11,274 nucleotides of DNA, taken from positions 1 to 11,274 of the forward strand of contig JAKCEJ010000060.1 of the NCBI GenBank assembly GCA_021838065.1, given 5' to 3'. Below the pieces are notes generated by a model that worked only from the letters and a program-made list of their open reading frames with translations, had not been told where the DNA came from and ran no database searches. The stretch comes from Pseudomonadota bacterium (lineage in GTDB: Bacteria; Pseudomonadota; Gammaproteobacteria; Steroidobacterales; Steroidobacteraceae). The translations under genes were made by a program, and so were the position numbers. This document shows positions 6,802-11,274 of the stretch, one piece after another. Position 1 is the stretch's first letter, and each line of letters opens with the position of its first letter.

Positions 6802-8078
6802 TCGATCCGAAGCTGCTGCGCTCCGACCCCGAAGCCGTCGCCCGCAACCTGGCGCGGCGCGGCTTCGCGCTCGATGTGGCTCGGCTGCGCGCGCTCGAGG
6901 AGCGGCGCAAGAGCGCGCAGGTCGAGACCGATCGGCTGCGGGCCGAGCGCAATGCCAACGCCAAGGCGGTCGGCATGGCCAAGGGCCGCGGCGAGGACGC
7001 GAGCGGTTTCCTGGCGCGCGGCGAGCAGCTGACCGGCGAGCTCGCCGCGGCCGAGGCGGCCCTGACGGCGGTGCAGAGCGAGCTCGATGCGTGGCAGCTC
7101 GCGCTGCCGAATCTGCTGCACGAGTCCGTGCCGGACGGTGCGAGCGAGGAGGACAACCGCGAGGTGCGCCGCTGGGGCGAGCCGCGCGCCTTCGCGCAGG
7201 AGCCGCGCGATCACGTGGCCATCGGCGAGCGGCTCGGAGGACTCGACTTCGAGGCCGCCGTACGCATCTCGGGCGCGCGTTTCGTGGTGATGCGCGGGGA
7301 AATCGCGCGCCTGCACCGGGTGCTCGCGCAGTTCATGCTCGATCTGCACACGCGCGAGCACGGTTACACGGAGGTCTACGTGCCGTACCTGGTGCAGCCC
7401 CAGGCGCTGATCGGCACCGGGCAGCTGCCGAAGTTCGAGCAGGATCTGTTCGCGGTGCGCGGCGAGCAGGGCTTTCATCTCATTCCCACCGCCGAAGTGC
7501 CCGTGACCAACCTGGTGCGCGAGCAGATCGTGCCCGCCGAGGCGCTGCCGCTGCGCTTCGTGTGCCACACGCCGTGCTTCCGCTCGGAAGCGGGCGCGGC
7601 CGGCAAGGACACCCGCGGCATGATCCGCAACCATCAGTTCGACAAGGTCGAGCTGGTGCAGATCGTGCGCCCCGAGGACTCCTACCGGGCGCTCGAGGAG
7701 CTCACGGGCCACGCCGAGGAGGTCTTGAAGCGCCTGGAGCTGCCGTTTCGCACCGTGGCGCTGTGCACGGCGGACATTGGCGCCAACAGCGCCAAGACCT
7801 ACGACATCGAGGCGTGGCTGCCCTCGCAGCGGCGCTACCGGGAAATCTCCTCCTGCAGCAACTTCGAGGCCTTCCAGGCGCGGCGCATGCAGGCGCGCTG
7901 GCGCGCTCCGCAGGGCAAGCCCGAGCCGGTGCACACCCTGAACGGCTCGGGGCTGGCCGTCGGGCGCACCCTCGTGGCGGTGCTCGAGAACTACCAGCAG
8001 GCCGACGGCACCGTGCAGGTGCCGGCCGCGCTGCGCGCGTACCTCGGCGGATGCGAGCGGCTCGGCGCCGCCGGCTGA
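6798..8078 (+). CDS. serS: Seryl-tRNA synthetase (class II)
   Basis: SerRS charges tRNA-Ser, and tRNA-Sec where present, with serine in the cytosol. The 426-residue length is typical. The N-terminal MIDPKLLRSDPEAVARNLARR leads into the antiparallel coiled-coil arm that contacts the tRNA long variable arm (about 28-104). The class II core shows the serine/ATP-site TAEVPVTNL (from 231), motif 2 FRSEAGAAGKDTRGMIRNHQF (from 261, Arg262) with VELVQI after it, EISSCSNFEAFQARR, and motif 3 GSGLAVGR (383-390). It is the last gene of the ftsK-lolA-rarA-serS run and overlaps rarA by 4 nt. No crcB-like gene lies between rarA and serS, as I recall it does in Pseudomonas. A hairpin covers the stop codon. 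No missing motif is seen. Confidence 0.97.
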   Translation: MIDPKLLRSDPEAVARNLARRGFALDVARLRALEERRKSAQVETDRLRAERNANAKAVGMAKGRGEDASGFLARGEQLTGELAAAEAALTAVQSELDAWQLALPNLLHESVPDGASEEDNREVRRWGEPRAFAQEPRDHVAIGERLGGLDFEAAVRISGARFVVMRGEIARLHRVLAQFMLDLHTREHGYTEVYVPYLVQPQALIGTGQLPKFEQDLFAVRGEQGFHLIPTAEVPVTNLVREQIVPAEALPLRFVCHTPCFRSEAGAAGKDTRGMIRNHQFDKVELVQIVRPEDSYRALEELTGHAEEVLKRLELPFRTVALCTADIGANSAKTYDIEAWLPSQRRYREISSCSNFEAFQARRMQARWRAPQGKPEPVHTLNGSGLAVGRTLVAVLENYQQADGTVQVPAALRAYLGGCERLGAAG

Positions 8079-8086
8079 GGCGGCGC
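8065..8086 (+). terminator. GC-rich hairpin spanning the serS stop codon
   Basis: GCGCCGCC (8065-8072) and GGCGGCGC (8079-8086) are perfect inverted copies around a 6-nt loop, and the serS TGA occupies the last three loop bases. No T-run follows, so it is not a classical intrinsic terminator. It may stall ribosomes or RNA polymerase, shield the 3' end, or be chance in GC-rich DNA. A second copy of GGCGGCGCG at 8092-8100 allows alternative foldings. The serS-permease spacer is 60 bp and otherwise empty. Confidence 0.35.
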
Positions 8087-8127
8087 GCCATGGCGGCGCG
8101 GTCGGATACGACAGACACGATGACTCC

Positions 8128-8135
8128 GGGGGGAG
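8128..8135 (+). promoter_or_regulatory. Ribosome binding site of the permease gene
   Basis: GGGGGGAG ends 3 nt before the ATG at 8139. This is close but usable if the upstream Gs pair. It fixes the start; the ATG at 8120 is out of frame. Confidence 0.45.
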
Positions 8136-8138
8136 TGG

Positions 8139-9560
8139 ATGACTGAACTCAGCAGATCGCTCAAGCCGCGCCATCTGGAGATGATCTCCATCGGCGGGAT
8201 CATCGGCGCGGGACTGTTTGTCGGCAGCAGCGCCTCGATCGCGGCGGTGGGGCCGGCCATCGTGCTGAGCTACCTCATCACCGGGACGCTGGTGCTGCTG
8301 GTGATGCGCATGCTCGGGGAGATGTCCCTCAGCATGCCCAACGTGCGCTCCTTCACCGAGTTCGCGCGCGAGGGCCTCGGGCCCTGGGCGGGGTTCATCG
8401 CCGGGTGGCTGTACTGGTACTTCTGGATCATCGTCGTGCCGGCCGAGGCGATCGCCGGGGCGAACATCCTGCACACCTGGATCCCTCACGTGCCCACCGG
8501 AGTGCTCGGCTGCGCCCTGATGGCGCTCATGACCGGCGTCAACCTGATGTCGGCGCGCTCCTACGGGGAGTTCGAGTTCTGGTTCTCCTCGATCAAGGTG
8601 GCCGCCATCATCGTGTTCATCCTGCTGGCCGGCGCCTTCGCATTCGGCTGGACCGCGCCGCACGGGGCGACGTTTCACAACCTCTCGGCCTACGGCGGGT
8701 TCATGCCCCACGGCACGGTCGCGGTGCTCGCCGGCGCGGTGACCGTGTTCTTCTCCCTCACCGGAGCGGAAATCGTTGCGGTCGCCGCGGCCGAGTCGGC
8801 CGAGCCGTCGCGCGCGATCGCGCGCCTGACCAGCTCGATCATCGTGCGTATCCTGATGTTCTATGTTGGCTCGGTGTTCTTCATCATGGCGGTCGTGCCC
8901 TGGACGAGCATCCGCATCGGTGAGTCGCCCTTCACGCTCGCGCTCGAGCGGATGCACTTCTGGTGGGCGGGCATCGCGATGGACGCGATCATCCTCACCG
9001 CGGTGCTCTCGTGCCTGAATTCAGCGTTCTATGTGTGTTCGCGAGTGCTGTTCGTGCTCGCCGAGCGCGGCGATGCGCCCCAGGGTTTGATCAAACTCAA
9101 TGCGCGGCGGGTGCCGGTGCGCTCGGTGCTGCTGTGCAGCGCCGCGGGTGTGGCCGGCATCCTCGCGGCGATCAAGGCGCCGCAAAGCGTGTTCGCGTTC
9201 CTGGTCGATGCCTCGGGCGCGCTGATGATCTTCGTCTACGGCCTGATCGCGCTCGCGCACCTGCGCATGCGCCGCCAGCGCGAGCGCGCCGGGCAGCCTG
9301 CGCCGGCGCTGACCATGTGGTTCTATCCCTGGACGAATTATCTCGCCCTCGGGGCGATGGGGGCGGTCCTCATCGCCATGCAGTTCACGCCGGGACTCGG
9401 TGCCGACCTGCATGTGAGCCTGATTTCCGTTGCGGTGGTCACGGGCGCCTATCTCGCGCTGCGCACTTGGCGGGGCTCGCGAGAGGGGACACCCGCTGTC
9501 GAGGTTGCTGCCAGCGGTGAGGAGCCTTATGGGTCTGCCGACAGCGAAACGGACGGCTGA
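8139..9560 (+). CDS. Amino-acid permease, APC superfamily, AAT family (GabP-like)
   Basis: This is a probable inner-membrane proton-coupled amino-acid importer of 473 residues with about twelve hydrophobic segments. The first helix carries SIGGIIGAGLFVGSSASIA (from 17), the substrate-binding Gly-rich break typical of the family. MRMLGEMSLSMPNVRSF, GFIAGWLYWYFWIIVVPAE and SYGEFEFWFSSIKV follow. These resemble E. coli GabP (GABA permease) more than the other AAT members I can recall, but the substrate cannot be fixed by motifs: GABA, proline, aromatic or other amino acids are all possible. The C-terminal tail after the last helix is hydrophilic and acidic (SGEEPYGSADSETDG). It lies 60 bp after serS on the same strand and could be read through from that operon, though it is not a usual member. 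No GABA-catabolic gene is nearby. Confidence 0.9.
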   Translation: MTELSRSLKPRHLEMISIGGIIGAGLFVGSSASIAAVGPAIVLSYLITGTLVLLVMRMLGEMSLSMPNVRSFTEFAREGLGPWAGFIAGWLYWYFWIIVVPAEAIAGANILHTWIPHVPTGVLGCALMALMTGVNLMSARSYGEFEFWFSSIKVAAIIVFILLAGAFAFGWTAPHGATFHNLSAYGGFMPHGTVAVLAGAVTVFFSLTGAEIVAVAAAESAEPSRAIARLTSSIIVRILMFYVGSVFFIMAVVPWTSIRIGESPFTLALERMHFWWAGIAMDAIILTAVLSCLNSAFYVCSRVLFVLAERGDAPQGLIKLNARRVPVRSVLLCSAAGVAGILAAIKAPQSVFAFLVDASGALMIFVYGLIALAHLRMRRQRERAGQPAPALTMWFYPWTNYLALGAMGAVLIAMQFTPGLGADLHVSLISVAVVTGAYLALRTWRGSREGTPAVEVAASGEEPYGSADSETDG

Positions 9561-9581
9561 TCCGGCCTGAGCCATTGCGAC

Positions 9582-9601
9582 CGGCGGCAAACCTGCCGCC
9601 G
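9582..9601 (+). terminator. Hairpin after the permease gene
   Basis: CGGCGGCA and TGCCGCCG form a perfect 8-bp stem with an AACC loop, 21 nt after the permease stop. The following bases (CTCAGACAGTCTCAGC) are not T-rich, so this is a terminator-like stem that may need Rho or mark an mRNA 3' end. An imperfect palindrome follows directly at 9601-9617. Confidence 0.4.
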
Positions 9602-9617
9602 CTCAGACAGTCTCAGC
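9601..9617. repeat. Imperfect 17-bp palindrome
   Basis: GCTCAGAC-A-GTCTCAGC is an inverted repeat with one mismatched pair around a central A. It abuts the hairpin at 9582-9601 and lies just left of the receptor relic. It could be a second stem of a terminator region, a protein-binding site or chance. There are no matching copies elsewhere in the window that I could find. Confidence 0.3.
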
Positions 9618-9642
9618 TGCGCAATCGAGTCATGCGAAGCGG

Positions 9643-10500
9643 ACCGAGGCCGGCGAGGCTCCGACCATCGTCCGTCAGGTGATCATTCGGGCGCCGTGGC
9701 TGTTCAATCACCGCACGCGCTACGTGGCGGTGTGCGGCGCGAACCTGTTTCGCTTCGGGCGCTGTCACGGGGTGACCTCCGGGCGCCTCGATCACGAGCC
9801 GCTCTCCTCGCACGGGACGGCCGCGCCGCATCCCAATCTGGTGCACGCCACTACCGCTGGACGGTTCCGCTGTTCGGCATCGGCATCGGCATCGGCTACG
9901 CGGCGTGCGTGCGCGGCTGGCCCGAAATCGGGCTGTCCTGCGACGCGAGCGTCTTTCAGATCAACGCGATCGAGACCGAGCAGCCGACGCCGACGGAGAG
10001 GATCGACGTCAACAGCGGCGATCTGCGCAGCCGCGGCGTCGAGGCCTCGACCTCCTACGATCTGCTGCGCGTGTGGCCCGTCATGCCGGGCTCCAGGCAT
10101 CTGACGGTCTTCGTCAACGTCAGCATCCTCAACGCCGAGTTCACCTCGAGCCGCATTCCCGGGCGGGCAGGCAAGGTGTCGGCCTATGCGCCGCACTACG
10201 TGCTCAAAAGGCGGCTGACGATGCAGGGCGTGCGCGGATTGAAGCTCAGCCTGATGGTCGAGTCGGTCGGCGCGCAGTACGTCCAGAACAGCGATGCGCC
10301 ACTCGGCACGACCCCGGCGCTCATTCCGGCCTACACGGTTGCGGACTTCACGGGCCAGTATTCCTGGGGGAAGCACTGCCGCGTGGAGGGCGGAATCACC
10401 AGCCTCGGCAACCATCCGTACCATTCCCGGGTGTTTCGGCGGGATGCGCGCGCCGGCGCTGACGCGCGAGTTTTGCGCGGGCGTGAGCTACCATCTCTAA
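9643..10500 (+). pseudogene. Decayed 3' fragment of a TonB-dependent outer-membrane receptor (FecA-like)
   Basis: Intact relatives are outer-membrane barrels of roughly 700-800 residues that import ferric siderophores or citrate using TonB energy. Here only late barrel strands remain, and there is no signal peptide, TonB box or plug. One frame (through 9679) gives VIIRAPWLFNHRTRYVAV and GANLFRFGR. Another (through 9847) gives TVPLFGIGIGIGY and then GLSCDASVFQIN, VNSGDLRSRGVEAS, GRAGKVSAYAPHYVLK, DAPLGTTPALIPAYTVADF and ITSLGNHPYHSRVF. A third finishes with FGGMRAPALTREFCAGVSYHL and TAA at 10498-10500. Thus there is a frame change between about 9795 and 9847, a second at about 10435, and a probable deletion after GIGIGIGY, where relatives have several tens more residues. 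The left limit is approximate. An unbroken open frame (9696-10550) crosses the region but its two ends are non-homologous reading. Receptor relic: confident. FecA subgroup: moderately so. Confidence 0.85.
9875..9896 (+). repeat. Short tandem repeat CGGCAT (3.7 copies)
   Basis: The hexamer CGGCAT is repeated three times followed by CGGC, encoding Gly-Ile repeats in the receptor relic (FGIGIGIGY). Relatives usually have a single such Gly-x-Gly turn here. It sits beside the probable internal deletion, so it may reflect replication slippage. Confidence 0.75.
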
Positions 10501-10527
10501 GCGACGGACTTGAGCGGTGGGGCCGTG

Positions 10528-10544
10528 CGGGGCATGCTGCCCCG
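10528..10544 (+). terminator. Terminator-like hairpin after the receptor relic
   Basis: CGGGGCA and TGCCCCG form a perfect 7-bp stem with a TGC loop, extendable by G-U pairs, 27 nt after the relic's stop. It is followed by TGTTGA, only mildly T-rich. It is probably the original receptor's transcription terminator, now isolating the nitroreductase gene from upstream reading. The remaining bases between 10501 and 10565 show no clear promoter. Confidence 0.5.
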
Positions 10545-10565
10545 TGTTGAGGCTGATGCGCCGTG

Positions 10566-10572
10566 GGAGAGG
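10566..10572 (+). promoter_or_regulatory. Ribosome binding site choosing the nitroreductase start
   Basis: GGGAGAGG-like sequence lies immediately before the ATG at 10575, with about 2-5 nt spacing depending on which purines pair. The in-frame GTG at 10563 would place this site inside the gene, so the ATG is preferred, though the spacing is short. Confidence 0.4.
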
Positions 10573-10574
10573 TC

Positions 10575-11165
10575 ATGATCAATGGCAGCACGGTCCGGCG
10601 GGCCGATCACGCGATCGACCGCCAGTTTCTCGACCGCTGGTCGCCACGGGCGATGAGCGGCGAGGCGCTTTCGGTCGATGAGCTGCTGACTCTGTTCGAG
10701 GCGGCCCGGTGGGCGCCCTCATCAGGTAATGCGCAGCCCTGGCGGATGCTGTTCGCGCGACGCGACACGCCCGAGTGGCCGACCTTCTTTGGTCTGCTGG
10801 CGGGCGGCAATCAGGCCTGGTGCGTGCGGGCGGCGGCCCTGGTGGTGTTCGTCTCGAGGATGATCAACCAGCGTACCGGCCGAGCCGCGGTGACGCACTC
10901 GTACGATACCGGCGCGGCCTGGGGATATTTCGCCCTGCAGGGGTGCCTCAAGGGCTACGTGGTGCATGGCATGGAAGGCTTCGATTACGAGCGGGCGCGG
11001 CGCGAGCTGAACATTCCGCAGGATTATCGGGTCGAGGCCATGGCGGCGGTCGGGCGGCCGGCACCGAAGGAGGTATTGAGCGCCGCACTGCAGGCGCGCG
11101 AGACGCCCAGTGATCGACGGCCGCTCGGCGAGACCGTGTGCGAGGGAGCCTGGCGGTTGGGGTAG
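10575..11165 (+). CDS. Nitroreductase-family FMN oxidoreductase
   Basis: This 196-residue protein belongs to the nitroreductase superfamily, cytosolic FMN-dependent enzymes, usually dimeric, that reduce nitro compounds, quinones or other acceptors with NAD(P)H. The natural substrate cannot be told. Motifs are FLDRWSPRAMSGE (18-30) with the basic FMN-phosphate site RWSPR, FEAARWAPSSGNAQPWR (41-57), SYDTGAAWGYFALQ (109-122), GMEGFDYERAR (132-142) and YRVEAMAAVGRPAP (151-164), then a C-terminal RRPLGETVCEG. These match the short 'RWSPR' subgroup of nitroreductase proteins. ATG 10575 is preferred to GTG 10563 on ribosome-site position. It stands alone after the receptor relic's terminator-like hairpin, with no obvious promoter; expression could be local or by read-through. 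It appears intact. Confidence 0.9.
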   Translation: MINGSTVRRADHAIDRQFLDRWSPRAMSGEALSVDELLTLFEAARWAPSSGNAQPWRMLFARRDTPEWPTFFGLLAGGNQAWCVRAAALVVFVSRMINQRTGRAAVTHSYDTGAAWGYFALQGCLKGYVVHGMEGFDYERARRELNIPQDYRVEAMAAVGRPAPKEVLSAALQARETPSDRRPLGETVCEGAWRLG

Positions 11166-11174
11166 GGGGCTGAC

Positions 11175-11187
11175 CGCTGCCGCAGCG
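11175..11187. other. Small hairpin between converging gene ends
   Basis: CGCTG and CAGCG pair around a CCG loop, 9 nt after the nitroreductase stop. The stem is only 5 bp and has no T-run on either side, so it is at most a weak 3'-end structure between this gene and a possible convergent one. Confidence 0.2.
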
Positions 11188-11210
11188 ACGAGCGCGGATC
11201 GCGACAGAGC

Positions 11211-11274
11211 TCACGCCGGGTGGTTCTCGGGCGGCCGCTCGAGCAGCGCGAGCGCGAGCTCTCGGCATTGCCCT
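11211..11274 (-). CDS. Possible C-terminal end of a convergent gene (runs off the right edge)
   Basis: Read leftwards, 20 codons end in TGA at 11213-11211 and encode GQCRELALALLERPPENHPA. Nearly all third positions are G or C, and the LALALLERPPE pattern looks like an amphipathic helix end, as in real genes here. Twenty residues are too few to name a family, and high GC makes short open stretches common. It could equally be non-coding. Confidence 0.3.
   Translation of the reverse strand, partial: GQCRELALALLERPPENHPA

Noticed and set aside
8082..8089. GGCGCGCC palindrome after serS
   Set aside because: A short GC-only palindrome is common in this composition and no protein-binding context is visible.
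7091..8146. A 351-codon plus-strand frame overlapping serS
   Set aside because: Arg/Ala/Gly-rich out-of-frame reading of serS, which has every class II synthetase motif in the other frame.
6726..8957. A 743-codon minus-strand open frame antisense to serS and the permease
   Set aside because: Same composition artefact: it crosses two unrelated sense genes and their spacer with no motif of its own.
9696..10550. A single intact 284-residue protein in the receptor region
   Set aside because: Only its middle part matches TonB-dependent receptors; the first ~50 and last ~35 residues are non-homologous and the matching sequence there lies in other frames.
10563..10574. GTG start for the nitroreductase gene
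   Set aside because: It would place the only purine-rich ribosome site inside the gene and add four residues without family support; the ATG at 10575 is more likely.
1..11274. CRISPR array, tRNA/rRNA genes, insertion sequence, phage or toxin-antitoxin signatures
   Set aside because: I saw no regularly spaced repeats, no tRNA-like cloverleaf, no transposase or integrase motifs and no terminal inverted repeats with target duplications around the receptor relic.

Overview
The window is GC-rich, with strongly GC-rich third codon positions, and most of it is packed housekeeping sequence. The order aat - (FemAB-like acyltransferase) - trxB, divergent from ftsK - lolA - rarA - serS, matches a block I recall from gammaproteobacteria such as Pseudomonas (serS-rarA-lolA-ftsK-trxB-aat). 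LolA implies a Gram-negative outer membrane. I infer a high-GC gammaproteobacterium, possibly near the Xanthomonadales/Nevskiales/Steroidobacter lineages; the genus cannot be told from this sequence.

Left part (1-2307, minus strand): trxB, a COG3146/FemAB-like acyltransferase and the 5' end of aat are read leftwards as one tight group, with a 3-nt gap and then a 4-nt GTGA stop/start overlap. A 136-bp divergent spacer (2308-2443) separates trxB from ftsK and should hold both promoters; only weak -10-like boxes are visible.

Centre (2444-8078, plus strand): ftsK (DNA translocase), lolA (lipoprotein chaperone), rarA (AAA+ fork-maintenance ATPase) and serS (seryl-tRNA synthetase) form an apparent operon. 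The lolA/rarA (GTGA) and rarA/serS (ATGA) junctions are 4-nt overlaps, and ftsK/lolA is a 6-nt gap. The genes share cell-cycle and growth functions rather than one pathway. A GC-rich hairpin sits over the serS stop codon.

Right part (8139-11274): the accessory end. It carries a GabP-like amino-acid permease, a clearly decayed 3' fragment of a FecA-type TonB-dependent receptor (N-terminus missing, at least two frame changes and a probable internal deletion beside a CGGCAT repeat), a terminator-like hairpin, a nitroreductase-family protein, and perhaps the last codons of a convergent gene at the edge.

I found no convincing undescribed system. The observations most worth following are the receptor relic and its flanks, the acyltransferase coupled to aat, the hairpin over the serS stop, and an Ala/Gly-rich insert in LolA. 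The very long antisense open frames are by-products of GC-rich coding sequence.
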